The notes beneath the pieces are model-generated. The model searched no databases and was not told the DNA's origin. It saw only the letters and a program-made list of their open reading frames with translations. Source: an uncultured Balneola sp. (GTDB taxonomy: Bacteria; Bacteroidota; Rhodothermia; Balneolales; Balneolaceae). Taken from it: 64,000 nt of DNA. The stretch is from assembly GCA_902529365.1 (NCBI GenBank), contig CABZWK010000001.1, positions 124,001-188,000 on the forward strand, written 5' to 3'. This document shows, piece after piece, positions 26,115-36,640 of the stretch. Numbering within the stretch: position 1 is the stretch's first letter; each line of letters starts with the position of its first letter. The translations under genes were made by a program, and so were the position numbers.

Positions 26115-28040
26115 ATGAAGTTTTATTTTATTCAACTAATGCTCAAACAAATAAAACACCACACTCCATCGTCTTCATCCAACTATACTTCTTTATTTAT
26201 TGTTGGTATGCTAGCAGTACTTGTGCTTTTGGCTGTAATTCCTGCTATGGCTCAAAGTCAGAACGCTGGGGACAGAGGTCGTTTAGAAATTGCACTCCGG
26301 CTTATGCAGCAACAGCGTTATGATGATGCTTTAACTATTTTAGAGAGACTACACCGTAGTGAACCGAACACCTTTATTTATTTTGATCGGTTGGTAAAAT
26401 GTGAGATTGAACTTAAACAGTACCAAATTGCTTTAGAACGAGTCAAGAAATACAAAAAAAATGGAAGCAACAGTGCTTTAACGGGGGTAATTGAAGGTGA
26501 AATTGAGTTTTTTATGGGAAATAAGGAGCGCGCATTCACTCTTTGGAACGACAATCTTGAAGCGCATCCTCAGATGTTGCAACTTTACATAAACACGGCC
26601 AGAACCATGGCCGATCGTAAAGCCTTTGATCAAGCTCTAATGGTATATCAAAAGGCACAGCAAAATTTCAAGAATCCCATGCTGTTCATCTCAGAAATTC
26701 CCATGGTGCATATGCAGGCGGGTAACTATGATGAGGCTGTTAAAAGTTGGCTTACCCTCATACAAAATTCTCCTAATCAAGCTTCCGGTTTCCAACGTAT
26801 ACTGTTTCGATATAATGATCCATTGTTATATGATATTAGCATTTTAGAATTAGAAGACTTACTGATGAGATTGGAACATAATGATGTGCTTTATGGCACC
26901 TTCTATGAGTTGCAAATTTGGCTACTCATGGAAACCAATCTGTTCGAACGAGCATTTAACACAGCACTCAGATATGAGGAAAACACCCCCGCTTTAACCT
27001 ATTCTCTTTACAGCGTTGGGAATCAACTACTCCAAAACAGAGAATACGAAAAAGCACTTAGGTCTTTTCGATATTATTCAGATATAGGACATAATAAAAT
27101 AAAGTGGCAGGCGCTGGATAAGCAGGCGGAAGTTTGGCTGTCATGGGCTAAATATCTTGAAGATTATGACCTAATTCCCGTATCACAACAATCGTACTAC
27201 ACTGAACAGGCAAAGCAACTTCTCAGCATAATACTATCGGAGGCCCCCAATTATCAAAATAGTGCCAATGTGCATCTTCGCTTAGCTGAGCTTTACTTAG
27301 ATTATGAAAAAGATTTAGATGAGGCACAGCAGATTATACAACGCCTTGAACGCCAACTTGGCGATTTTTCTGAAGAACTGAACTACTTAAAAGGCCGCCT
27401 TGCCATGGCAAACGAGTCGTTTACAGAAGCTAGATTATTACTCACTAGGTCAAATAGGTCTGCTAAAGCAGGTGAAATGGCCGAAAAGACTCGATACTTC
27501 CTAGCTTTAGCCGATTTTTATTCGGCTGATTATGAATTTTCAGCCATCCAACTAAAAAGCTTAGGTCGTCAGTATACCTCGTATTATGCTAATGATGCAT
27601 TGGAATTACGCCTTTGGCTACAGGCCATCAATGCCATGGATTCTACCGCTCAAGTAAATGTTGCCTTCCCTAAGGTTATGCTCGAAGAGCTCAAAGGGAA
27701 CATTACTAAAGCTGAAGCCATGCTCTGGGATATAGCCCGTAACCAAAGCAATCCTTTTTCCGACTATTCTTTCGTTGAACTTTATTCTTTAGGGGCTAAT
27801 TTAGAAGAGTATGTTACCTCATTAGACAAATACTTAGTTGATCAAAAAAATACCCCACTCAGGGAAAAACTAATGTGGCTGAGAGCACAGGCAGCACTCC
27901 ACCTAAACACTCAAGATTCGTCTTCAGTGAGTTCAGATGCCTTATATTTGTACTATGAAGAGTTGATTTTATCTTTTCCCAATGGTTATTATAGTCCACT
28001 TGCACGAAAAACATTGAACGAGTTAAATATACCCTCATGA
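26115..28040 (+). CDS. Secreted TPR-repeat protein
   Basis: A 641-residue protein with a signal peptide after a basic n-region ('LFIVGMLAVLVLLAVIPAMAQSQ', about residues 27-48). The rest is helical with tetratricopeptide repeats, for example 'ALRLMQQQRYDDALTILERLHRSEPN', 'ARTMADRKAFDQALMVYQKAQQN' and 'LQNREYEKALRSFRYYSD'. Such proteins are periplasmic scaffolds. It overlaps the next gene by four bases (ATGA), so the two are translationally coupled and may act together. An alternative start is ATG 26139. No enzymatic domain is seen. Confidence 0.85.
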   Translation: MKFYFIQLMLKQIKHHTPSSSSNYTSLFIVGMLAVLVLLAVIPAMAQSQNAGDRGRLEIALRLMQQQRYDDALTILERLHRSEPNTFIYFDRLVKCEIELKQYQIALERVKKYKKNGSNSALTGVIEGEIEFFMGNKERAFTLWNDNLEAHPQMLQLYINTARTMADRKAFDQALMVYQKAQQNFKNPMLFISEIPMVHMQAGNYDEAVKSWLTLIQNSPNQASGFQRILFRYNDPLLYDISILELEDLLMRLEHNDVLYGTFYELQIWLLMETNLFERAFNTALRYEENTPALTYSLYSVGNQLLQNREYEKALRSFRYYSDIGHNKIKWQALDKQAEVWLSWAKYLEDYDLIPVSQQSYYTEQAKQLLSIILSEAPNYQNSANVHLRLAELYLDYEKDLDEAQQIIQRLERQLGDFSEELNYLKGRLAMANESFTEARLLLTRSNRSAKAGEMAEKTRYFLALADFYSADYEFSAIQLKSLGRQYTSYYANDALELRLWLQAINAMDSTAQVNVAFPKVMLEELKGNITKAEAMLWDIARNQSNPFSDYSFVELYSLGANLEEYVTSLDKYLVDQKNTPLREKLMWLRAQAALHLNTQDSSSVSSDALYLYYEELILSFPNGYYSPLARKTLNELNIPS

Positions 28041-29362
28041 GCTATGTGAATTATTTCTCTCGCACTCACCTTTACCTTCGGAGTCTGTGCTGGAACCCAA
28101 GCTGGTTTTGCCTCTTTGGTTTGTTTCTTGTTAGTAGCTTCATTACACCTGTTAGCGCCCAACAATTATTCATCCCCATGGATGAAAGTCAGGCGAATCA
28201 TCTCAAGGCGTATGGACTCATCTTTAACTATTTGACCGAAGGTGGAAAGGCTACCTGGCTGTTAAATTATCGCGGTGGTTCATTCATAACCGATGAAAAT
28301 GCAGAACTTATTAGAGAAGCACGCCTTAAAAATATAACTGTCGAACTAATTAGTAACTCTCAGGCTACTCGAATAACTCAGGAAGTTGAATCGCCGGGTT
28401 CAAACACATCGGTTGTCAACTTAGAAAAAGCCCCTCGAATCGCTGTTTATACACCCGAACAGGCACTACCCTGGGATGATGCGGTCACCCTAGCGCTAAG
28501 CTATGCGGATATTGACTATGATAAAATTTGGGATGTTGAAGTGCTTCAAGGTGGCTTGCAAAATTATGATTGGCTGCATTTACATCATGAAGATTTTACC
28601 GGGCAATATGGAAAATTCTGGGCTAGCTATCGAAATAATCCATGGTATATTACTCAAGTAAAACAAATGGAAGCAATGGCTACTGAGTTGGGTTTTAAAA
28701 AGGTCAGTGATCAGAAATTAGCCGTTGCCAAAACTATCAAAGAGTATGTAGGCAAGGGTGGTTTTCTATTTGCGATGTGCTCTGGTACCGATACCTTTGA
28801 TGTGGCTCTTGCGGCTGAGGATATCGACATAGCTCCTACCCCCTTTGACGGTGACCCCGTTGATCCTAATGCACAAGATTCATTGGACTATAACGTAACA
28901 TTAGCTTTCGAAAATTTCACTATCAGCCTAAATCCAACGGAGTACGAACACGCAGACATTGATGTGCCAGTTGCTATTAATGAGATCGATCAAAGTCTGG
29001 ATTTTTTCACGCTTTTTGAATTTTCTGCTAAATGGGATCCTGTACCTACCATGCTTACCCAAAATCATGTAAGTAGTGTTCGTGGATTTTATGGTCAAAC
29101 AACGGCCTTCCGTTCTGATAAAATCAAGTCTTCGGTGGTCGTGCTTGGTGAAAGCCCTGGACGGGAACAAGCCAAATATATTCATGGCACCTTTGGGCAG
29201 GGAACCTATACTTTTTACGCAGGACACGACCCTGAAGATTATACCCACCGAGTCAACGATCCACCAACCGATTTGGCCTTACACCCAAATAGTCCTGGTT
29301 ATCGTCTCATTTTGAATAATATTTTATTCCCAGCAGCTAAAAAGAAAAAACAAAAAACCTAA
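28037..29362 (+). CDS. Conserved secreted FCB-group protein (database name often 'asparagine synthetase B')
   Basis: A 441-residue protein with a signal peptide ('FGLFLVSSFITPVSAQQ', ending near residue 42). The mature start 'LFIPMDESQANHLKAYGLIFNYL...ATWLLNYRGGSF' is a highly characteristic FCB motif. I recall that homologues are labelled asparagine synthetase B in databases, but neither the Ntn amidotransferase Cys at residue 2 nor the ATP-pyrophosphatase loop is present, and it is exported. The middle ('RIAVYTPEQALPWDDAVTLALSYADIDYD', 'FLFAMCSGTDTFDVAL') looks like a class-I-glutamine-amidotransferase/ThuA type fold. It starts within the TPR gene and its stop overlaps mazG's start (TAATG). 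Function unknown. Confidence 0.8.
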   Translation: MSYVNYFSRTHLYLRSLCWNPSWFCLFGLFLVSSFITPVSAQQLFIPMDESQANHLKAYGLIFNYLTEGGKATWLLNYRGGSFITDENAELIREARLKNITVELISNSQATRITQEVESPGSNTSVVNLEKAPRIAVYTPEQALPWDDAVTLALSYADIDYDKIWDVEVLQGGLQNYDWLHLHHEDFTGQYGKFWASYRNNPWYITQVKQMEAMATELGFKKVSDQKLAVAKTIKEYVGKGGFLFAMCSGTDTFDVALAAEDIDIAPTPFDGDPVDPNAQDSLDYNVTLAFENFTISLNPTEYEHADIDVPVAINEIDQSLDFFTLFEFSAKWDPVPTMLTQNHVSSVRGFYGQTTAFRSDKIKSSVVVLGESPGREQAKYIHGTFGQGTYTFYAGHDPEDYTHRVNDPPTDLALHPNSPGYRLILNNILFPAAKKKKQKT

Positions 29363-30126
29363 TGCAAGCCTCAAGATCATTCGAAGACCTAGTTCAACTT
29401 GTTAAAATCCTGCGCAAAGAATGCCCTTGGGATCGAAAACAAACCCATGAATCCATTAAAGATAACTTAGTCGAAGAAGTATATGAGGCACTGGAAGCCT
29501 TAGAAAATGACGATTTTAAAGAGTTCAAAAAGGAACTGGGTGACCTCCTCCTCCATGTTGTTTTCCATAGTGTAATGGCATCGGAAAGTACCCACTTTAC
29601 AATAGAGGATGTAATTGAGACGCTCATGGAGAAACTGATCAGGCGGCACCCACATGTATTTGGCGAAAAAGTGGTAAATAGTGAAGAAGAGGTCTCTGGG
29701 AATTGGGAGATGATTAAAAAGAAAGAAGGTAAAAAGTCGACCTTAGACGGACTACCTAAACCGATGCCTGCACTCATACGAGCACAACGAATGCAGGAAA
29801 AAGCAGCCAATGTGGGCTTTGATTGGCCTAAGTGGGAACAAGCATGGGAGAAAATCGAAGAGGAAACCCAAGAATTCAAAGAAACCCTAGAATCAGGTTC
29901 AGCCAAAAATCGAGCCGAAGAATTTGGTGATTTACTCTTCTCTATGGTGAATATGGGGCGTTTTTTTGATTTGCATGCCGAAGATAGTTTACGCCTCACG
30001 AATACAAAATTTGAGCGGCGTTTTCGGTTCATAGAACAGCAAGCTGACAAAGAAAATCGTCCCTTAAATGACCTTAGTTTAGAAGAAATGGATAGGCATT
30101 GGGAAGCTGCAAAAAAAGCGCTTTAA
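29362..30126 (+). CDS. mazG: Nucleoside triphosphate pyrophosphohydrolase
   Basis: A 254-residue all-alpha NTP pyrophosphohydrolase that turns NTPs into NMPs. Both MazG repeats are present: the first with 'CPWDRKQTHESIKDNLVEEVYE' and 'KELGDLLLHVVFHS', giving the EExxE and ExxD metal motifs, the second with 'EEETQEFKE' and 'EEFGDLLFSMVNMGR'. The start overlaps the stop of the preceding gene, so it is the last gene of a three-gene operon. AAAGCGCTTT, discussed as an operator elsewhere, falls at its 3' end (30115-30124). Confidence 0.96.
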   Translation: MQASRSFEDLVQLVKILRKECPWDRKQTHESIKDNLVEEVYEALEALENDDFKEFKKELGDLLLHVVFHSVMASESTHFTIEDVIETLMEKLIRRHPHVFGEKVVNSEEEVSGNWEMIKKKEGKKSTLDGLPKPMPALIRAQRMQEKAANVGFDWPKWEQAWEKIEEETQEFKETLESGSAKNRAEEFGDLLFSMVNMGRFFDLHAEDSLRLTNTKFERRFRFIEQQADKENRPLNDLSLEEMDRHWEAAKKAL

Positions 30127-30290
30127 GAACTTAATTTATTGTCTGGGTTTCATTAACTTATAGTTCACTCTTGAAGAGACGTAATATCCTGTTTTATTAC
30201 ACAAATGCAGAGAGTCCTCACGCAAGCTCGCACTGAAAGGTACCGAAAAGGCAAGAGTAACATGAACATCTAACTAAACTTCGGAACACC

Positions 30291-31451
30291 ATGGCAAACG
30301 ATTTACATACCGTTTTTGACGAAACACTTTACCCGTACATCAATAAAGGTTTGGATGGCGTAGTTGCTTTTTCCACTACCAAAAGTTCCATTGATGGGCA
30401 AAATGGTGAGCTCATTTATACTGGATACAATATAGATGTGCTTGCAGAAAAAAGTACCTTTGAGGAAGTTTGTTTTTTGTTGTGGAACGATCGTTTACCT
30501 ACGCAAAACGAGCTGGATGATTTAACGCATAAATTTCAAGCCCGAAGAGATATTCCAAAGGTTGTTTTGGATTATCTGCACAGTGTTGATAAGGAATCCA
30601 AACCAATGTCGGTTTTACGAACAGCTACTTCTATGCTATCAGAAACCGATATTCATCTCCCCGACGATTCCTATTACGAAAAAGCCATCAATATAACAGC
30701 GAAACTGCCTACTATCATCGCTGCTTTTTCACGACTTAGAAGTGGCAAAGAAATTGTCCAACCTAAAATTACTGGTTCTACCGCTTTTAATTTTCTGTAC
30801 ATGCTCAATGGTGAAGAGCCTGGAATCCAGGCTGAAAAGACCTTGGATTTATGTTTAATTCTCCATGCAGAGCATGGCATGAACGCGTCTACCTTCACAT
30901 GTAGAACAGTTGGTGGGACATTATCAGATTTATATTCTGCGATTACTGCTGCTATCGGAACCTTAAAAGGACCTCTTCATGGTGGAGCGAATACCGCTGT
31001 AATGCAAATGCTAATGGAATTAGAAGAACAAGGCAAAGACGCCAACGCCGTTGCGTTTACGAAAGATAAATTAGCCAAAAAAGAAAAGATTATGGGATTT
31101 GGCCACCGTGTTTATAAAACTTTTGATCCAAGAGCTCGTCACCTTCAGAAAATGGCTCAATCACTAAGTGAAGAAACTGGGCATGAAGAGTTGTACCGTT
31201 GGTCTATGGATATGTTGAATACGATGAAAAGTGAAAAAAATATTGATCCAAATGTCGATTTCTTTTCAGCTACCGTCTATTTTTCAATGGGAATTCAGCC
31301 AGATTTGTACACTTGTATATTTACCATGAGCCGTATTGCAGGATGGGCCGGTCACTATATGGAGCAAATGGAGCATAACAGACTAGTACGCCCAAGAGCA
31401 CTTTATGTTGGTGAAAAAAATATGGACTATGCTCCTATTGAGGAGCGATAA
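30291..31451 (+). CDS. gltA: Citrate synthase
   Basis: A 386-residue type II-like citrate synthase of the short Bacillus/archaeal size class; it condenses acetyl-CoA and oxaloacetate at the start of the TCA cycle. The catalytic motifs are '[11 protein letters not shown]' (first His), '[15 protein letters not shown]' (second His) and '[15 protein letters not shown]' (Asp). 2-methylcitrate synthase activity cannot be excluded from the sequence, but no prp genes are nearby. Its last 17 bases overlap the 3' end of leuS on the other strand. The 164-bp spacer before it must contain its promoter. Confidence 0.94.
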   Translation: MANDLHTVFDETLYPYINKGLDGVVAFSTTKSSIDGQNGELIYTGYNIDVLAEKSTFEEVCFLLWNDRLPTQNELDDLTHKFQARRDIPKVVLDYLHSVDKESKPMSVLRTATSMLSETDIHLPDDSYYEKAINITAKLPTIIAAFSRLRSGKEIVQPKITGSTAFNFLYMLNGEEPGIQAEKTLDLCLILHAEHGMNASTFTCRTVGGTLSDLYSAITAAIGTLKGPLHGGANTAVMQMLMELEEQGKDANAVAFTKDKLAKKEKIMGFGHRVYKTFDPRARHLQKMAQSLSEETGHEELYRWSMDMLNTMKSEKNIDPNVDFFSATVYFSMGIQPDLYTCIFTMSRIAGWAGHYMEQMEHNRLVRPRALYVGEKNMDYAPIEER

Positions 31452-34023
31452 CCAAATTTACGATTCGCTTAGGTACAAATATTTCTTTGACAAATCGGTT
31501 CCCTTCTAAATAGCCCTGAATTTTTTCAAGGGTTTTGGCTTGTTCAAGTACATACTCTTTGTCTACAGCTAATTCCGCTGGAACGTACAATTCGGCCCGT
31601 ACTTTACCATTTATTTGGATGGGGTACATAACTTTGTCGTCTACCAACCACTGTTCATCGAAGGCTGGCCACTCTTGGTAAGCTAAACTTATTTGATGCC
31701 CTAACTTGGCCCATAATTCCTCACTAATGTGAGGAGCGAAAGGGGACAATAATTGGATAAAATATCTGGCTACCTCAATAGGCATTTGACCCCAAGAGTT
31801 GGCTTCGTTTACGAAAATCATCAACGCCGATATGGCGGTGTTAAATCGCATTGCTTCGATGTCCTCACTCACCTTTTTAATGACTGTATGCAGTACTTTA
31901 AGCTGTTCTTTAGTTGGTTCAATGTCACTGACCGTTGACTTGAGTTCACCATCCTCATCATTGATCAATAGTCTCCAGGCTCGGTGTAAAAACCTATTTA
32001 CCCCATCAACTCCTTTTGTACTCCAAGGCTTCACCTGCTCCAAAGGTCCCATAAACATCTCGTAAAGCCGAAGTGAATCCGCTCCAAATTTCTCAATAAT
32101 ATGATCAGGATTTATAACATTACCACGGCTTTTAGACATTTTATGGGCCCTAGCTTCTATGCGTATATCAGTGCCCTTAACCACAAAATGATCCCCTTTT
32201 TTCTCAACATCTTCATCGGCTAAACATATTCTTTCAGTAGCCTCATCGGCGGCGTCAATAGGTATCCACTGTCCATTTTTTTGAGCAGCAGTGTACTCCA
32301 TCTCACCTAAAATCATACCCTGATTCACTAATTTCTGAAAGGGTTCTTTAGTACTAACAACACCCAAATCAAACAAGACTTTATGCCAAAAACGTGAATA
32401 CAGCAAATGCAAAACCGCATGTTCTGCCCCACCTACATACAAATCCACGGGCATCCAATACGATTCATAATCAGGGTCTACCGGGCCACCGTCCCAATCC
32501 GGGGATATATATCGCAAATAATACCAACAAGATCCCGCCCATTGAGGCATGGTATTGGTTTCTCGCTTAGCTGGCTTACCTGTAGTGGGATCAATCGTGT
32601 TCACCCATTGAGTTGCATTGGCTAAAGGTGGTTCTCCATCGCCCGTTGGCTGATATTTATCGACAACAGGAAGCTCTAAAGGGAGTAGATCTTCGGTCAA
32701 TGGGACTGGGCCCTGATCAGTATGTAGTATCGGAAACGGTTCACCCCAGTAACGCTGTCTAGAAAACAACCAGTCACGAAGCTTATAATTAATTGCTTTG
32801 GTGCCCACGCCATGATCTTCCAGCCATTGAATCATGGTTTTTTTTGCCTCATCTATACCCATTCCATTTAAAAAATCAGAATTAATGGCAGGACCATTCC
32901 CCGTGTACGCATTACCTGTAAATCCTTCCCCAGGTTGGACCGTCCGTACAATGGGCAAATTAAAGGCCTCTGCAAACTCCCAATCTCGCTCATCCTGTGC
33001 CGGTACGGCCATAATGGCTCCTGTTCCGTAGCTTGCGAGCACATAATCCGCAATCCATATGGGAATCTGCTTTTTGGTTACTGGATGATTGGCATAAGCC
33101 CCCGTCCAAACTCCAGTTTTTTCTTTAGATAATTCTTGCCTATCTAAATCCGATTTAGCCGCGGCACTTTCCACATAGGCCTGTACGGCTGTAAGCTGCT
33201 GCTCACTCGTAATCTTTTCAACCAAATGATGCTCAGGAGCAAGTACCATATAGGTTGCTCCAAACAAGGTATCGGGTCTGGTCGTAAACACCCGAATAGG
33301 CTCGGAATCATATCCTTCTATTGCAAAATCAATTTCTGCACCAACCGACTTCCCTATCCAATTTCTCTGCATATCTTTCAACGACTCTGGCCAATCAAGC
33401 TCATCCAAATCCCGAAGTAAACGCTCTGCATAGGCAGTAATTTTTAGCACCCATTGACGCATTGGACGCCGAACAACGGGATACCTACCTACCTCGCTCT
33501 TTCCATCAATGACTTCCTCATTGGCTAAAACAGTTCCTAATTCTGGGCACCAGTTAACAGCTACTTCATCCTCATAGGCTAAACCCATTTCATAGAGTTT
33601 TAAGAAAATCCATTGCGTCCACTTAAAGTAGTTTGGATCTGTTGTATTTACTTCTCTATCCCAGTCATAACTAAAGCCAATAGCTTGTAACTGCTCACGA
33701 AATCTTTTGATATTATGCTCAGTGGTAATGCGTGGATGAGTTCCAGTTTTAACAGCATATTGCTCGGCAGGTAGACCGAAAGCATCCCAACCCATAGGAT
33801 GAAGCACGTTAAACCCCTTCATTCGCTTATACCTAGCTATTATATCAGTAGCGGTATACCCCTCTGGATGTCCCACATGCAATCCCGATCCACTAGGATA
33901 AGGAAACATATCCAGTACATAGTATTTTGGCTTGCTACGATCAGTGGGTGTTTTAAACGTCTTTTGCTCTAGCCAATGTGTTTGCCATTTCTTTTCAATG
34001 GCCTCTGGATTATACGAATGCAT
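31435..34023 (-). CDS. leuS: Leucyl-tRNA synthetase
   Basis: Class Ia synthetase of 862 residues. The HIGH-type motif is '[16 protein letters not shown]' (about 42-57) and the KMSKS loop is '[15 protein letters not shown]'. The CP1 editing domain ('[20 protein letters not shown]') includes the conserved Thr-rich region and Asp in '[11 protein letters not shown]'. The zinc-binding and leucine-specific domains have normal length. It converges with and overlaps citrate synthase by 17 bp. The 119-bp gap from the LuxC-like gene suggests its own promoter, although it may also be read from upstream. Confidence 0.98.
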   Translation of the reverse strand: MHSYNPEAIEKKWQTHWLEQKTFKTPTDRSKPKYYVLDMFPYPSGSGLHVGHPEGYTATDIIARYKRMKGFNVLHPMGWDAFGLPAEQYAVKTGTHPRITTEHNIKRFREQLQAIGFSYDWDREVNTTDPNYFKWTQWIFLKLYEMGLAYEDEVAVNWCPELGTVLANEEVIDGKSEVGRYPVVRRPMRQWVLKITAYAERLLRDLDELDWPESLKDMQRNWIGKSVGAEIDFAIEGYDSEPIRVFTTRPDTLFGATYMVLAPEHHLVEKITSEQQLTAVQAYVESAAAKSDLDRQELSKEKTGVWTGAYANHPVTKKQIPIWIADYVLASYGTGAIMAVPAQDERDWEFAEAFNLPIVRTVQPGEGFTGNAYTGNGPAINSDFLNGMGIDEAKKTMIQWLEDHGVGTKAINYKLRDWLFSRQRYWGEPFPILHTDQGPVPLTEDLLPLELPVVDKYQPTGDGEPPLANATQWVNTIDPTTGKPAKRETNTMPQWAGSCWYYLRYISPDWDGGPVDPDYESYWMPVDLYVGGAEHAVLHLLYSRFWHKVLFDLGVVSTKEPFQKLVNQGMILGEMEYTAAQKNGQWIPIDAADEATERICLADEDVEKKGDHFVVKGTDIRIEARAHKMSKSRGNVINPDHIIEKFGADSLRLYEMFMGPLEQVKPWSTKGVDGVNRFLHRAWRLLINDEDGELKSTVSDIEPTKEQLKVLHTVIKKVSEDIEAMRFNTAISALMIFVNEANSWGQMPIEVARYFIQLLSPFAPHISEELWAKLGHQISLAYQEWPAFDEQWLVDDKVMYPIQINGKVRAELYVPAELAVDKEYVLEQAKTLEKIQGYLEGNRFVKEIFVPKRIVNLVIAPQ

Positions 34024-34142
34024 AAAAAAGTGTTTTAATGAATACGGTAGTCGTTCGACATCGGAGTTACAACAGGCTTTAGTATGAACCTAAGGTTGTT
34101 GAATTTCTATTTCAAGAAAGCTCTAAAATAGGGATAAATGAA

Positions 34143-35474
34143 TTAAATAATGAAGGGACAAAGATACCTTAGTATATCAGTCCCATCGGGCTTCCAATAT
34201 AAAGGAGGGCGTTGAGCGGAGTCGATTGATTCGATATCAAAAGAGTGTTTATAAGGCCTTTTAACGTCTGAAGCATTGGTGCCTAGATAGTATATACTCT
34301 GTAATGCCGAACCAAAATGTTCTACTAGATTCACTAAGTTTTCTTGATTGGCATGCACCCAATAGACCACCCGATTATTACTTGGTTCAGGAACATACTC
34401 GATGGGATGTTCCTCTATCAACCAATCTCCAACACTAACAAACACTCTGTCTACCGCGATATTGTATGCTTTTTTGTAGGTTAAACTTGTTAATTCAGAT
34501 CGATTGATCTCTTTTAAAGGAATTTTAGCATTTCTTAGATTTGCAGAATTGTTCTGCTTCAAAGCATCCGGTTGTTTCAGAGTATTGTTCTGCCGTAATG
34601 TACCAGTCTGCTCCACTACATCTTTCATTGCATTTTCTAGTGGAATTCGCAGCTCATTGAGCCCGACGGGGGAAACCACCACTCCAACCGATCGGCACCC
34701 TTTTCCACCATGTCTCATCAGCGCATCCATAAACTCCGTGGACTGTTCAATAACAGCTTTTTTGCTTGGACAGTAGGCTATTGAAAATGACGCGATACGG
34801 TTCAACCAGGGCGTTTCTTCATCCAGTATTCGAGCCTCTATCAAAGTTTTCCTTACACTATTTAAGGAAGATTCCGATCCAGCAAACAATACTTCATCAT
34901 AGTTATTTACTGGAATATCTGCTGTATTTTGGGTCCAATACTGTATCTGTTCTCGCCAACCAAATTGAATCAACCAAGACAATATAGAGGGTAAAAAATA
35001 GGGGTCTTTTTGTGAAATTTTACCAGTGTAGCAATGGCCTGCCAATAAAACAGCAATAACATCCTGTAACCCTACTAGGGGGAGATTTCCAGCATGAATA
35101 CATAATATATTTGATCGTTCTCTTAGCTGGGTAACTCTATTGTCAGTAGACTGAGTATCTAGCATATGTCTTGATTCGTCAGTAGATGGTCGATCAATAG
35201 TACATTGATCCACCCAGTGTACCAAATCGCCGGTTACTAGACGGCTCTTAATGGCAGAAAGCTGAAAATAAATATCCTCAGAAATAAAATCGGTACCTGA
35301 AATACTTTGCTGAATGGCTTCTTGAATTCCAGATTGCTCGTCATCAAACCACTTAATTAGATGCTCTTGTAATTGAAAGGCTCTTTCATTCGCCTGTTTC
35401 GACCAATTCGTACCCAACTCGTGTACCTCATTCGAGCCGTTTTGATGTGATTTAAGCCGGGCTGATTTATCCAT
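34143..35474 (-). CDS. LuxC-like acyl-CoA/acyl-protein reductase
   Basis: A 443-residue protein of the LuxC family, aldehyde-dehydrogenase-fold reductases that make fatty aldehydes from an acyl thioester. The catalytic Cys is in 'GGKGCRSVGVV' (Cys260); 'CIHAGNLPLVGLQD' and 'DEVLFAGS' belong to the cofactor domain. A stretch at 290-313 has low-complexity repeats of LKQNN type not expected in the family. It overlaps the LuxE-like gene by eight bases, so both are coupled; no luciferase genes (luxAB) are near. The natural acyl group is unknown. Confidence 0.85.
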   Translation of the reverse strand: MDKSARLKSHQNGSNEVHELGTNWSKQANERAFQLQEHLIKWFDDEQSGIQEAIQQSISGTDFISEDIYFQLSAIKSRLVTGDLVHWVDQCTIDRPSTDESRHMLDTQSTDNRVTQLRERSNILCIHAGNLPLVGLQDVIAVLLAGHCYTGKISQKDPYFLPSILSWLIQFGWREQIQYWTQNTADIPVNNYDEVLFAGSESSLNSVRKTLIEARILDEETPWLNRIASFSIAYCPSKKAVIEQSTEFMDALMRHGGKGCRSVGVVVSPVGLNELRIPLENAMKDVVEQTGTLRQNNTLKQPDALKQNNSANLRNAKIPLKEINRSELTSLTYKKAYNIAVDRVFVSVGDWLIEEHPIEYVPEPSNNRVVYWVHANQENLVNLVEHFGSALQSIYYLGTNASDVKRPYKHSFDIESIDSAQRPPLYWKPDGTDILRYLCPFII

Positions 35475-36609
35475 CTTGTTCCATTAGAAAGTTACATCCA
35501 CGCAAAGATGTGGGTTCCCACCTTCCAAGTACCTGAAATCTTCCTTCCTCATCCTGTACTCCCCGATCACCCGTTAACATAAAACTACACGAATAAATGT
35601 TAGCTAAATCGACAATCCCAATTAGTCCTTCCTGCCCCGACTCAAACACCTTGTTAGGTTGATCTGGATCTACCACTACTATCTTGACCCAATTTGGACT
35701 CTCCAGCCACGGCCCCTTGGAAGTGTAAGCTTGACTAAGGCACTCTGTCATCCCATACTCGGTAATAAGTTGCTCTGGTGCACAATTGAAACCCTGCACT
35801 AGCCGGTCAAACAGATCCGCGCGAGACATTGACCGCCTAAAGGTTTTCATCCCACCCGTTTCCATGATACTTACCTCTCTTGGAAGACTTAATGGCTTAT
35901 TCTCCCGCTCATGTCGCTCGATTAGGTCTAACCAACCAAATGCAGCCCCAAAAAGCATTACACGGTACCCATCTTCCACCAATTTATTCAACTGCTTTAA
36001 AGGCAAACACTCCTCTAGTGATAAGTAGCAACTTTCTTGGGTATGATCCCACTCCATCAACCTGTCAATCATATACAGCAAAGAAGATTGTGGATTTTCG
36101 GAATAGCCAGGTGTATAAGCCCAGATAATCCAGTTATCCTCGCCAAATCGAGCTTGCCAGGATGCTCGTATTGAAGCGTCATAGAATGTAGGGTTTAGTA
36201 CACGATGACGGCTCCGCTGCATGGCAGATGTTCCGCTACTTAAAAATTCCAAGGGTTGAGCATCTGTTTTCAAATGAGTTAAATAGGTCGATATCTCAGT
36301 GTCCCCAACCAAAGTATCATGTGTCCATACCGCTGCGTCTTTAAACGCTTGCACTGGTAATAAAGGGGGCAGTTCATCAAAACAGCGAGAATAATCACCG
36401 GCAGACCAACCCAAAGCAGTACAATATTTTTGGTACACCGGATTCAATATGTACTGAAAAACAAATATCTGGGCTAATTTCTCTTCGAAATTAAGGGTAT
36501 TGTTTAAAAAAAAGGGGGTAACTGGTTCAGCTAACGACGCATAGAGTTCCGGCATTCGTTGCTTGATATGCTCAATGGTTTGGCTTGAGATAGAAAAGGG
36601 CTCATTCAT
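35467..36609 (-). CDS. LuxE-like acyl-protein synthetase
   Basis: A 380-residue adenylate-forming enzyme of the LuxE/acyl-protein synthetase family (from ATG 36609; an ATG at 36633 adds eight residues). The family Ser/Thr-rich ATP loop is 'LEFLSSGTSAMQRSRHRV', and 'TEYGMTECLSQAYTS' is the A5-type motif. In luminous bacteria LuxE activates a fatty acid and passes it to LuxC. Here it is coupled with a LuxC-like reductase in an eight-base overlap, giving a two-gene system that should reduce a carboxylic acid to an aldehyde. It is seven to thirty bases downstream of the NHL-like gene. Confidence 0.85.
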   Translation of the reverse strand: MNEPFSISSQTIEHIKQRMPELYASLAEPVTPFFLNNTLNFEEKLAQIFVFQYILNPVYQKYCTALGWSAGDYSRCFDELPPLLPVQAFKDAAVWTHDTLVGDTEISTYLTHLKTDAQPLEFLSSGTSAMQRSRHRVLNPTFYDASIRASWQARFGEDNWIIWAYTPGYSENPQSSLLYMIDRLMEWDHTQESCYLSLEECLPLKQLNKLVEDGYRVMLFGAAFGWLDLIERHERENKPLSLPREVSIMETGGMKTFRRSMSRADLFDRLVQGFNCAPEQLITEYGMTECLSQAYTSKGPWLESPNWVKIVVVDPDQPNKVFESGQEGLIGIVDLANIYSCSFMLTGDRGVQDEEGRFQVLGRWEPTSLRGCNFLMEQDG

Positions 36610-36640
36610 ATTAAGACGATTATTTGTACCCATCGAGTTA

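Noticed and set aside
29394-30050. A 218-codon open frame on the minus strand inside mazG
   Set aside because: It is a complementary-strand shadow of mazG with Ser-rich, non-family content.
30115-30124. AAAGCGCTTT at the mazG stop codon as a third nitrogen operator
   Set aside because: It is within coding sequence (Lys-Ala-Leu-stop codons) and 170 bp before citrate synthase; mentioned only as a weak possibility.
30206-30274. A 22-codon open frame (starting MQRVLTQARTERYRKG) before citrate synthase, possibly a leader peptide
   Set aside because: No ribosome binding site and no repeated codon or attenuator hairpin is visible.
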